The position numbers and the translations under genes were made by a program. The notes beneath the pieces are model-generated. The model had not been told where the DNA came from. It did not search any database and worked only from the letters and a program-made list of their open reading frames with translations. Of a stretch of DNA of 64,000 bases, positions 17,640 through 25,508 are shown piece after piece (positions within the stretch are counted from its first letter, which is position 1; every line of letters starts with the position of its first letter). Source of the DNA: Vibrio sp. J1-1 (GTDB lineage: Bacteria; Pseudomonadota; Gammaproteobacteria; Enterobacterales; Vibrionaceae); NCBI RefSeq assembly GCF_021728395.1, contig NZ_JAKKCM010000002.1:1-64000 (forward strand). The letters run 5' to 3'.

Positions 17640-19010
17640 TTATTCACATGGCGGGGCCATATGGATTACAGCTAAGCCACCCAAAGAAGTTTCGCGATAT
17701 TTCTTGTTCATATCCTTACCTGTTTGGTACATAGTTTCGATAACTTTATCTAAAGAAATTAGGCACTTACTTGTTCTCTTTAATGCCATTCGGGATGCGT
17801 TGATCGCTTTCATTGCTCCCATCGCATTTCGTTCAATACAAGGTACTTGCACCAGTCCACCAATAGGATCGCAAGTCATGCCGAGAGAGTGTTCCATTGC
17901 AATCTCTGCAGCGATACAAATTTGCTCGTTGCTGCCACCTCTTAGTGCCGTCAAGCCAGCAGCGGCCATAGACGAAGAGACTCCTACTTCACCCTGACAA
18001 CCAACTTCAGCACCAGAAATAGAAGCATTGGTTTTGTATAAAATACCAATCGCACCAGCCACGGCCAGGAAGTCTTTGAGCTGTTTGATGTCGAGCTCTT
18101 TAATAAAGCGGTGGTAATACATCAACACTGCTGGAATAACGCCAGCAGCGCCATTGGTTGGAGAGGTGACGACTTGCCCACCGGCTGCATTTTCTTCACT
18201 GACAGCGAAAGCAAACAAGTTAATCCAGTCCATGATCTCCATTGGATCATTTTCAACCGCTGCGTTTGCTTCCAGTTTTTTCAACAGGTTCGGAGCTCGG
18301 CGAGTGACATTGAGTCCGCCCTCCAGAATACCTTCTGTATCAAAGCCACGCTGCATGCAAAGGGACATGACTTTCCAGATCTGTTCTGCCCTTTGATTGA
18401 CCTCTTCTTCGGAACGAAACGCCAATTCATTTTGTAGAATCATTCCACCTAAACTAAAGCCGTGTGCTTCAGCTTTTTCAAGCATTTCATCAGCTGACTT
18501 GAATGGGAAAGGGACTTCAACCTCAGCTTGTTGTGTACCATTTTCCAGCTCATCTGCCGTTGCAATAAAACCACCACCAATAGAGTAATAAATCTCAAAC
18601 GCAAGTTGTTCGCCAGATTCATCTAAAGCAGTGATGGTCATGCCGTTTTCATGCAAAGGAAGGTTTTCGCTATGAAAAACGATGTCATGATCGTAGCTAA
18701 AGGTAATTTCGTGGGTTCCGGCCAACAATAAAGTATTGGTTTCAATGGTATGTTGAAGTGCGCTTTTTGCACTGGTCATTTTGATGTTATCGGGCTTATT
18801 ACCCATCAAGCCCAGCACGGTGGCTCTATCGGTGTGGTGACCTCTACCAGTGAGTGATAACGAACCATACAAGTCGACTTGAACTCTATGCACTTTCGCC
18901 ATAGAGTCTTGAAGTAACTGAGTAAAGTTGAACCCGGCGAGCATTGGACCGTTAGTGTGGGAACTTGAAGGTCCGACACCAACTTTAAAAATATCGAAAA
19001 TCGACAGCAT
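17640..19010 (-). CDS. sdaA: L-serine ammonia-lyase (iron-sulfur, single chain)
   Basis: The 456-residue enzyme deaminates L-serine to pyruvate and ammonia using a 4Fe-4S cluster. Recognition features are the N-terminal FDIFKVGVGPSSSHTNGP, the two-domain single-chain architecture (beta domain about 1-160, alpha domain about 185-450), and cysteines near 338 (GCQGEVGVSSS), 380 (MTCDPIGG) and 391 (VPCIERNAMGA), whose spacing fits the known cluster ligands. Length matches E. coli SdaA/SdaB. It is preceded by AAGGAAG. No serine transporter is adjacent. It is convergent with ompA and divergent from a YdcF-like gene. Confidence 0.93.
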   Translation of the reverse strand: MLSIFDIFKVGVGPSSSHTNGPMLAGFNFTQLLQDSMAKVHRVQVDLYGSLSLTGRGHHTDRATVLGLMGNKPDNIKMTSAKSALQHTIETNTLLLAGTHEITFSYDHDIVFHSENLPLHENGMTITALDESGEQLAFEIYYSIGGGFIATADELENGTQQAEVEVPFPFKSADEMLEKAEAHGFSLGGMILQNELAFRSEEEVNQRAEQIWKVMSLCMQRGFDTEGILEGGLNVTRRAPNLLKKLEANAAVENDPMEIMDWINLFAFAVSEENAAGGQVVTSPTNGAAGVIPAVLMYYHRFIKELDIKQLKDFLAVAGAIGILYKTNASISGAEVGCQGEVGVSSSMAAAGLTALRGGSNEQICIAAEIAMEHSLGMTCDPIGGLVQVPCIERNAMGAMKAINASRMALKRTSKCLISLDKVIETMYQTGKDMNKKYRETSLGGLAVIHMAPPCE

Positions 19011-19162
19011 TATTGACTTCCTTTAGCAGTGGACCTTTCATAGGTCTCTAGAGTATGACTGTTAAGCGGATGTTAATCCCTAGGAGGCGGTTGGCAAAGA
19101 AGATTTTTATATTATTGCCAACTTAGGCGTTATGCGGCCAAGAGATCAATAGAGATCGTAGT

Positions 19163-20011
19163 ATGAAATTAGACAATGTGGTTATTGTTCTTGGTAAACG
19201 GCTCGTCAAGAACAAACTAAGCCCGGAAGGGATTTCAAGGGTGAAAGCACTAGTGACTGCACTCGGTTCAATGTCTATGGAAAACACTGCACTCTTATTT
19301 TGTGGAGGCAAAACTCAAGGGCAAGACATTGCAGAGGCGGATGCGATGTTCAGTTATTTCCAGACACTCAATAATGCACTCTTACGGCCATTCCCAGAAA
19401 ATCAGGTTCTGATTGAAAATCGTTCTTTGAATACCTTGCAGAACATGAATAATGCGGCGGCAGAATTGTGTAATAGTGGCCTATTTCAAGCTGCCAAGCA
19501 TTATCAATCCCCGATTAGAGTGACCCTTGTTTCTAACGACTATCATCTGGAACGAATTATAGATATTCAAACGTTAATGGATGAACAGGGCTTACTGAGC
19601 GTGCTTAAAACACGGTGTGCTTCAATGGGACTGGTGCTTACTATTCCTTTAGATATAGATAAGCACATTAGCGTTCCATACCCTCATCATGGGGTATCTT
19701 CCGAGGCGTTTTTACTGCTTGATGAGCTGACTACCTATCGAGTTTATTTAGAAGGCGTGATACGCGGGGTGTTTACCCAAGACTTAGCTGCTGTAAGAGC
19801 GAAGCCCTTGCATATTGCTCAAACCGCGATAGAAAAACTAGAGATGCTCCCTTTAGATCATGAATCCTTAAAGAACATTGAGGCCATAAAAAAGGCTGTC
19901 GCAATGACAGCCTTAGATGACAATTTGAATGTGGTTCAGCGGGCTTTAGATATTTTACACCCACTCCTAACCGTGATGAACCGAACTATCGATCCTGAGT
20001 CTGCGCTTTAA
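19163..20011 (+). CDS. YdcF/DUF218-like protein
   Basis: The 282-residue protein starts VVIVLGKRLVKNKLSPEGISRV, then LFCGGKTQG, ENRSLNTLQNM and VTLVSNDYHLERI; these are motifs of the DUF218/YdcF fold (Rossmann-like, N-terminal about 190 residues). Members are linked to cell-envelope or nucleotide-related functions, but no activity is settled. The C-terminal about 90 residues are a predicted helical extension. No signal peptide or membrane segment is seen. Its 3' end overlaps the convergent gene at 19986 by 26 bases, and no terminator lies between them. Confidence 0.7.
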   Translation: MKLDNVVIVLGKRLVKNKLSPEGISRVKALVTALGSMSMENTALLFCGGKTQGQDIAEADAMFSYFQTLNNALLRPFPENQVLIENRSLNTLQNMNNAAAELCNSGLFQAAKHYQSPIRVTLVSNDYHLERIIDIQTLMDEQGLLSVLKTRCASMGLVLTIPLDIDKHISVPYPHHGVSSEAFLLLDELTTYRVYLEGVIRGVFTQDLAAVRAKPLHIAQTAIEKLEMLPLDHESLKNIEAIKKAVAMTALDDNLNVVQRALDILHPLLTVMNRTIDPESAL

Positions 20012-20684
20012 TTTCATGACTAGTGCGAAATGCGCTCAGAGCAATCAAGCAGTAACACAGTAGCTCGATCCCTTCTTCAGAGATATTTTTAACGTCGCGG
20101 ATGTAGCTTTCATCCATAACATGGCGCCAAAAACTGCCCATTCCGTAAAGGCGTGAAAAAACCAGCAGTAGTACAACTGAGCCGATTAATAGCTTCATAT
20201 GTGGATTTTGTAGGATTCTCGCCATTTCATTCACGGTGTCTTTACCGCCTTGATATGCTCTAGCACAGGCTAAAGCAGTAACGGCTAGCGCAGGGTATAC
20301 CCAAGAACCATGATGAATCATATCCATCCAGTAATCCATTTCACGAATCATGAGTACGACAAAAAAGCCAGAAATCAGGACTGCAGCGTGTTTCAGCTCA
20401 GGTGTACGTTTTGATAAGCTGAAAAATGACCATGATGCGATTGCTAGCATGACCAACTGAAGTGTTTCCGTTACCGATAACTCGCCCAGATTTGAACCTA
20501 ATATAACGTAATCAAGGCGAATACTCAGATTGACGACAATGCTGATCGCAGCCATCATCAACGCGCTCAAACAGGCTCGATAAATGGTGTGTTTTGATTC
20601 ATCAGTGATAACGTTGGTTTGTACTGTTTTGGTCTTGTTAACTGTTTGTGCTGTTTTGGTCTTCTTAACTGTTTGTGTTTTCAT
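19986..20684 (-). CDS. Predicted inner-membrane protein, unknown function
   Basis: This 232-residue product has about five to six hydrophobic segments (for example CLSALMMAAISIVVNLSI, AAVLISGFFVVLMI, LLIGSVVLLLVF), two charged conserved-looking stretches (REMDYWMDMIHHGSW; GMGSFWRHVMDESYIRD) and a Thr/Lys-rich N-terminal tail with an internal repeat. A Glu/Asp-His rich set between helices could bind metal or a cofactor, but I know no family. The start at 20684 has GGTGGTCAAT before it; an extra GTG-start of three residues is possible. It is convergent with the DUF218 gene. Confidence 0.7.
   Translation of the reverse strand: MKTQTVKKTKTAQTVNKTKTVQTNVITDESKHTIYRACLSALMMAAISIVVNLSIRLDYVILGSNLGELSVTETLQLVMLAIASWSFFSLSKRTPELKHAAVLISGFFVVLMIREMDYWMDMIHHGSWVYPALAVTALACARAYQGGKDTVNEMARILQNPHMKLLIGSVVLLLVFSRLYGMGSFWRHVMDESYIRDVKNISEEGIELLCYCLIALSAFRTSHEIKAQTQDR
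20624..20677 (-). repeat. Two tandem 27-bp repeats inside the membrane-protein gene
   Basis: Two adjacent copies of a 27-base unit beginning CTGTTTTGGTCTT (20624-20650 and 20651-20677) differ at one base (G against C). They encode the repeated tail peptide of the gene at 19986, roughly QTV-K/N-KTKT-A/V in each copy. Unit length is a multiple of three, so copy-number change would keep the frame. Confidence 0.85.
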
Positions 20685-20894
20685 ATTGACCACCCACTCC
20701 AGAAATGTGGAAAAATCGTGAATTTATGTGATATATATCGCGAATTTTATTGTCCAACTGGAAAGTTATGTCATGTAAATGTCAAGAATGTCAGAGGATT
20801 CGTACAAAGTGGCCAAAATACAATAATTTACACAAATAAAAGGCGCCTGTGGATCCTCACTGATTAATGTCGTTCACAATTAACTCGCGGAAGA

Positions 20895-21155
20895 TCAGTA
20901 GCCCTCATCTTGTTGATGGTTCTCCTGATAATACCCCCATTGCTCAACGCGTTTATCATCTGAAAAGACACAATAGGTTACTCGTTCACCGTTCTCTGTG
21001 ACGGTTTCAAGCTCTCCGCCTTGTTGAACACAGTAGACGGAAGCCGGATTTGCTGCGGATGTATACTCAGTTGAGCGAGTCGCGCCATCGTATGTGGAAC
21101 AACCAGCGAGACCTGCCGTTACTGCCATAATCATCATTAAACTTGTCTTATTCAT
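20895..21155 (-). CDS. DUF333 lipoprotein
   Basis: The 86-residue lipoprotein has a signal with lipobox LAGC-Ser (Cys19) and a DUF333 domain: NPASVYCVQQGGELE...GERVTYCVFSDD...VEQWGYY. Other family members are small outer-membrane lipoproteins such as the YoaF/YscW-type secreted proteins. The start ATG at 21155 has GGAGA 6 bases upstream; an ATG-free frame extends further but starts without support. Function is unknown. Confidence 0.8.
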   Translation of the reverse strand: MNKTSLMMIMAVTAGLAGCSTYDGATRSTEYTSAANPASVYCVQQGGELETVTENGERVTYCVFSDDKRVEQWGYYQENHQQDEGY

Positions 21156-21401
21156 TATTATTCTCCGCATGGGATGGAAGAGTACTGTATTGATTATAGG
21201 AAACATTCACAGGTTATTATCTCAACGATGTGAAAAGTATGAAGGAGCTAGAAGTTCGAACACCAAAATGGCCTCACCATCTACTGAGTAAAATTGATAT
21301 GAGCATCAAATTCGTGGGGGAAATAAGTTAGGAATTGTCACTTGGGAAAGTGAGTCAACTTAGGTAGTATTCGCGCAAAAGTATTCACTACGGAACCTTC
21401 A

Positions 21402-21920
21402 ATGAGACACTTAAAAACAACGATTCATCCAGATATTAACCATCTCGACGATAAAATCATTTTTAAGCGTAATGCTGCACGTGCCATCGTTCTTGATGGT
21501 GAAAATGTATTACTGCTCTACACGGAGCGTTACCACGATTACACGTTACCTGGCGGTGGCATTGACGATGGTGAGGATATCATTGCCGGAATGGTTCGAG
21601 AGTTAGAGGAAGAGACTGGAGCAAACAATATACATGGCATTAAGCCATTTGGTCTTTTTGAAGAGTTTCGGCCTTGGTACAAAGAGGACGCCGATGTGAT
21701 GCATATGATCTCTTACTGCTACACCTGTAGAATTGACCGAGAGTTAGGAGAGACCGCGTATGAAGATTACGAGGTCAAAAACGGTATGCGTCCTGTATGG
21801 ATGAATATCTATGAAGCGATTACACACAATGAGCAAACTATCGCAGAGAGCACGAAAAAAGGCATGAGTATAGAGAGGGAAACCTTTTTATTACAACTGA
21901 TCGCCAAAGAGCTGCTTTAA
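21402..21920 (+). CDS. Nudix hydrolase
   Basis: The 172-residue protein contains an intact Nudix box GGGIDDGEDIIAG...VRELEEETGA: G-x5-E-x7-R-E-L-x-E-E-x-G-A, with all metal-binding acids. The rest (ARAIVLDGENVLLLY, YTLPGGGID) is typical of nucleotide or NDP-sugar Nudix hydrolases. It is monocistronic, with no terminator visible on its own strand. The region after it has a strong hairpin that works on the other strand. Substrate is unknown. Confidence 0.8.
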   Translation: MRHLKTTIHPDINHLDDKIIFKRNAARAIVLDGENVLLLYTERYHDYTLPGGGIDDGEDIIAGMVRELEEETGANNIHGIKPFGLFEEFRPWYKEDADVMHMISYCYTCRIDRELGETAYEDYEVKNGMRPVWMNIYEAITHNEQTIAESTKKGMSIERETFLLQLIAKELL

Positions 21921-21977
21921 CTATCCATAGGTTTGCGCAGCGTAATGGCAGTGCCGACTCCATAACGTTAGCCTAAT

Positions 21978-22010
21978 AAAAAAGTCCGAGCTCCCCCCCG
22001 GAACCCGGAC
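21978..22010 (-). terminator. Strong minus-strand terminator without an adjacent gene
   Basis: Left GTCCGAGCTCC (21984-21994) and right GGAACCCGGAC (22000-22010) form an 11-bp stem only on the minus strand, because two mismatches become G:U wobbles there; the loop is five G. Six U follow (21978-21983 read in reverse). A second stem, GACGC (22019-22023) and GCGTC (22033-22037), lies just upstream on the transcript. No minus-strand gene is annotated before it except a doubtful frame at 22128. Confidence 0.75.
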
Positions 22011-22095
22011 CTATTCCAGACGCGCAAGCGAAGCGTCATCTCGGTATTCGAATTTGTTATCGCGTTAATAGAACAATAGCCGTTTTATATTTGTT
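21984..22095 (-). ncRNA. Candidate small RNA ended by the orphan terminator
   Basis: Two stacked stem-loops (22019-22037 and 21984-22010) and a U tract would end a transcript of roughly 100-130 nt starting somewhere near 22095-22120. The sequence is not coding in any frame I can defend. This is a structural guess: no promoter is proven and the 5' end is arbitrary. Alternatively the hairpin simply terminates a transcript from 22455 or 22379. Confidence 0.3.
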
Positions 22096-22127
22096 GTGTA
22101 AATGGTTATTTGGTCTAACGGTTTTTT

Positions 22128-22379
22128 TTAATCACTGATGAGAAGTGTATCCATCCAATTACATGTGTAATCTGGAGAACTATCAGTAAACCACTGCTCT
22201 TTCTTATCTTTGAGATACAATACCTTAACTTTGGTTAACACGCTTGCATTGAGATCACGAGTTATTAATTTAGCAACGAAGATTTTTATATTTTTAACTT
22301 TACCCTGACATTTATTTGTTGAATGACTTCTCATCCAAGCTAAACAATGGAGCAAGTCGGCTAAAGTCGATGAGTGCAT
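22128..22379 (-). CDS. Possible small protein, unrecognised
   Basis: An 83-residue frame starts at an ATG (22379) with GAGGCG 7 bases before it. It is lysine-rich in the middle (VKVLYLKDKKEQWF) and ends SDD-type; no signal peptide or domain. The ordered amino-acid composition (TDSSPDYTCNWMD) looks more coding than random, but this may be chance. It lies downstream of the DUF2339 gene beyond a hairpin, and upstream of the orphan terminator. Confidence 0.35.
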   Translation of the reverse strand: MHSSTLADLLHCLAWMRSHSTNKCQGKVKNIKIFVAKLITRDLNASVLTKVKVLYLKDKKEQWFTDSSPDYTCNWMDTLLISD

Positions 22380-22402
22380 TTGAACGCCTCATCGGAAAAT
22401 AT

Positions 22403-22446
22403 AAAAGAGATTCAGGACGGCTGGATTTGGCTCGTCAGGAATCTCG
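22403..22446 (-). terminator. Probable terminator after the DUF2339 gene
   Basis: GAGATTC (22407-22413) and GAATCTC (22439-22445) enclose a long loop containing a further GACG/CGTC pairing and are followed by UUUUAU on the minus strand. It lies 9 bases after the stop codon. Confidence 0.55.
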
Positions 22447-22454
22447 GATTTTAC

Positions 22455-25142
22455 TCAAGGTTTCGAAGGCTCGGAGACGGAGCGATTAAATTTCTGGAAT
22501 AGCCACCCAAGTGCAATTAAAGATGCGCCCAAGCCGAGGAAGCTAATCGCGCGCCAGAAACCATCCAGAGAACGCACATCCCAAAGGAACACTTTTAGAG
22601 CGACACACGCTAGGATGATAAGACCGATATGCTGCAAGTTCATTGATTTGCGCATCACACCTGCCCATGTCAGTAAACCTCCGACAAGCAACCCTGCCAC
22701 TGAATAACTGAACAGTTCCGCCATACTAGTCGGTTGATACAACGTCATAGAGCTCGTTTGCCAGAACTGTCGGATAGACATGCCTAACCATAATGCTGCA
22801 AGAGTAAACCCGATACTTGAAATCACATGAGGGTGAATACGTAATGTGTTCCATTTCCTAGATACTGTGATGGTAAGAACGCATGCTGGAAGCAGCCAAC
22901 CTAAACTCAACATATTGAAAACAGGAATTGCTTGAGCGGAGACGTTATCAACGTTTAAAGGCGATTCAATCGTATTGAGCAAGAAGGTCATCAAAGCAAA
23001 TATGCTCCAGAGTAAGTAACTGTAAGTCTGGTACACGTAAGTGAGTTGCTGGGCGAACTGACTGCGATAACTGTATACAAAGCCCATGACTAAAGCCTGG
23101 TTCGCAAAGACAATGGTACTGGTAAAGTCGATGTGGCCTAGGTAGCCATATTGGCCCGTTAACCAGTAGTTGGTTTGTGTGAAAAGCGCCATTAAAAAGA
23201 CGTGCAGAAATGCACCTTCAAACCAATTGGCGAGATCAACGTCTGTTCTGGTTAGCACAGAGCGAGCATAAGCAAGGATAACTAGTGCAGGTAGATAACT
23301 GAGTAGCACCCACGCCCAGTGCCCCGTTTCGACAGGCTGCCACTCAGGAATAAATGGCAGTAGCGTCAGGCGGACAACCAAAGCGCCCATCATTATTTTG
23401 ACCGCCCAACTGGCAGGACGAAAATAACCAGCCTGTATTTGCAAAGCCATCAACGCCACTTGTGCCGAAATCGCAGTAGTTAGCCACGTATCACTAAGCC
23501 ATACAAAAGAACAACCAGCGATGATGACGTGGATGACCGCTGAACATTCGTAGGCGAGTTGCCTTAAACGCAGGCCAAAATGAACATAGCAGACCGCAAT
23601 TAAAGCCGTATAAAATGTCCAGTACCAAGCGTGACTGTGCATAAACTCGTGTGCGTAAAATAGGACGATTAGCGTCATCGAAGGCGCGAGGGTAAGCAAC
23701 AATATACTGCTCATCGGGGAACGGTCATTGAGCCCTTGTAAGTAGGTTCTTAACACGACAAAAACAATACTCAGTGCTAACGCTAGCAGAATACTAGCCT
23801 CACTCTGTGACATATAGAGTGTGTCAAAAGCGATTGATACAACCAAGATAGCGGTTGTTGATACCAGTATCGAAGGCAGGAAAACTCGCATTGACCAACC
23901 CTCACGCAAGGCGGGCAGCCAGATAGTCGCAACAAGCAAGATGTAGCAATACGCCATTTGGAAGACGTTAAGCTCAGGCATTCTAGTAATTGCAGAAAAG
24001 GTCAGTAATACGATAGCCAGAGACGTAATGATGGGAGGGCTTGTCCATTTATTCTGGCAATGGCGATAACGAGGGTTGAGTGTCCAACCTAACCTCGGCA
24101 CAGCATAAATCAGATACAACGTGAGCGATAAGTAAATATAACTCCAGGAGAATAAACTTTCTGTCGGAATACTCTCTATAAGAATGAGCATCCACAGCGT
24201 ATGTGGTATGGAACTACCTGGTGAGATCCAGGCTCTGCGTACCTTCTGCATAAGCAAAGTGGCTGCAATGGAGATTGCGCTGATGTAACCCGCCAACAGG
24301 AAATAATCGGGATCAGTACCGCTGATCCATAACGGCGCTGTGTAGCCGCCGATTAATCCCAGAACTGCCATTAATGGTCCTTGTCGTAATGACAAAGCTA
24401 GGCTGGAAAATGCAGCGGCGGCTAAGATCAATAATGAGATACTTGGTGTCAGCATCTGATAGACAACAAACGCAAAAATAACCGTACAGTAAACGCCAGT
24501 CAGGCCAGTTCCCGTGATGGCTGCTGGAACATAAGTAAAACCTTGAGCTCGTTTTGCTCGCTCTGGATTGCACTGTTCTTTTCGGTGAAACCACTCGCCT
24601 GCAGCAATCATGGCAAAAGACAGGGTAAAAGCAAAAGCGACACGGATGAAGGGCGAAAACTCGATGTGGCTGCCAATGACTTGTACCAGATATCCACCAC
24701 CAATCAGCATAGCAAGAGCGCCTACCCATACTAGCCAGTTTTCTTGAATACTGGAGAGTAGTTTTCCGGTTTGTTTGTCCCATTGACTTGCGTCGTCAGA
24801 GGCTAAGCTCGCAATTTGAATATCTTCCTGATTTGTCTGCTGCGCGAATAGCGGCTCTGCAGGTGACTCTAGGGTATCACCAAGTTCTGCTTGAGATTGC
24901 GACGGTCCTGCGTAGTGAATCTCCGTTTGGCTTGAAGTCTCGGTAGTGATTTCAGAAGCCACGGGGGAAGGCATTTCACCTGTATTTGGTTGGCTCTGTT
25001 GATCTAACCATCGTGAACGGAAATCCGACAGCTCTTTGTGGAGCTGCGTTATTTTGTCTTCCAGGTTTGAAATTCGTTTTACTGCTTTCAATGTAATCAG
25101 CAAGGCAAAGAACGCCATTATCACCGCTAATGAAGTCAACAA
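22455..25142 (-). CDS. DUF2339 large membrane protein
   Basis: The 895-residue protein has an N-terminal membrane segment, a coiled coil (ISNLEDKITQLHKELSDF), a Gln/Ser/Glu-rich linker to about residue 130, and then more than 20 hydrophobic segments without obvious catalytic motif. The start of the membrane domain, ENWLVWVGALAMLIGGGYLV, and GTGLTGVY are typical of DUF2339. The start is a TTG preceded by GGGAG at 8 bases. Function is unknown; homologs are linked with cell-envelope or nutrient responses. It is transcribed away from the antiporter gene. Confidence 0.8.
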   Translation of the reverse strand: MLTSLAVIMAFFALLITLKAVKRISNLEDKITQLHKELSDFRSRWLDQQSQPNTGEMPSPVASEITTETSSQTEIHYAGPSQSQAELGDTLESPAEPLFAQQTNQEDIQIASLASDDASQWDKQTGKLLSSIQENWLVWVGALAMLIGGGYLVQVIGSHIEFSPFIRVAFAFTLSFAMIAAGEWFHRKEQCNPERAKRAQGFTYVPAAITGTGLTGVYCTVIFAFVVYQMLTPSISLLILAAAAFSSLALSLRQGPLMAVLGLIGGYTAPLWISGTDPDYFLLAGYISAISIAATLLMQKVRRAWISPGSSIPHTLWMLILIESIPTESLFSWSYIYLSLTLYLIYAVPRLGWTLNPRYRHCQNKWTSPPIITSLAIVLLTFSAITRMPELNVFQMAYCYILLVATIWLPALREGWSMRVFLPSILVSTTAILVVSIAFDTLYMSQSEASILLALALSIVFVVLRTYLQGLNDRSPMSSILLLTLAPSMTLIVLFYAHEFMHSHAWYWTFYTALIAVCYVHFGLRLRQLAYECSAVIHVIIAGCSFVWLSDTWLTTAISAQVALMALQIQAGYFRPASWAVKIMMGALVVRLTLLPFIPEWQPVETGHWAWVLLSYLPALVILAYARSVLTRTDVDLANWFEGAFLHVFLMALFTQTNYWLTGQYGYLGHIDFTSTIVFANQALVMGFVYSYRSQFAQQLTYVYQTYSYLLWSIFALMTFLLNTIESPLNVDNVSAQAIPVFNMLSLGWLLPACVLTITVSRKWNTLRIHPHVISSIGFTLAALWLGMSIRQFWQTSSMTLYQPTSMAELFSYSVAGLLVGGLLTWAGVMRKSMNLQHIGLIILACVALKVFLWDVRSLDGFWRAISFLGLGASLIALGWLFQKFNRSVSEPSKP

Positions 25143-25508
25143 GTGCTTTTCTCCCTATCTTGGTCTTTCAGCTGCTTCATGAGGATTCTTAACTTTGAGC
25201 ACCCAAGTTAAAGCTTAGTTCACGGTCTATACCTGTGAGCGTTGGGATGTTAGGTTCCGCCTGAAATTTTTAGAAACACTGAATGATCATTCTACATGTC
25301 GAATCTGTGTGGGTAAGTATCTGTAGGGAAAAATGCCGTTAATTCATATGCTTGTGCGATGATTTGGGGTTCATATTTCTCTTTATCGTGATTTTTAGTG
25401 TGTTGAACGGTGGAGTAAACGTGAACTCAACTATATTAGTAATTTCAAGGAATAAGATTGTCTCTTGCGTGTTTACGCGAAAACAACGATAAAAATAGGT
25501 GACGATAA
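25143..25508. promoter_or_regulatory. Divergent gap between DUF2339 and antiporter genes
   Basis: This 366-bp gap contains the promoters of both divergent genes. I see A/T-rich boxes (AACTATATTAG, 25430s) and AGGTGA serving the antiporter start, but no assignable regulator site. Confidence 0.4.

Noticed and set aside
17629-18588. Several plus-strand frames inside sdaA
   Set aside because: Antisense shadows of a full-length enzyme gene.
24313-24783. 156-residue minus-strand frame inside the DUF2339 gene
   Set aside because: Out-of-frame shadow; the DUF2339 frame is intact with family motifs.
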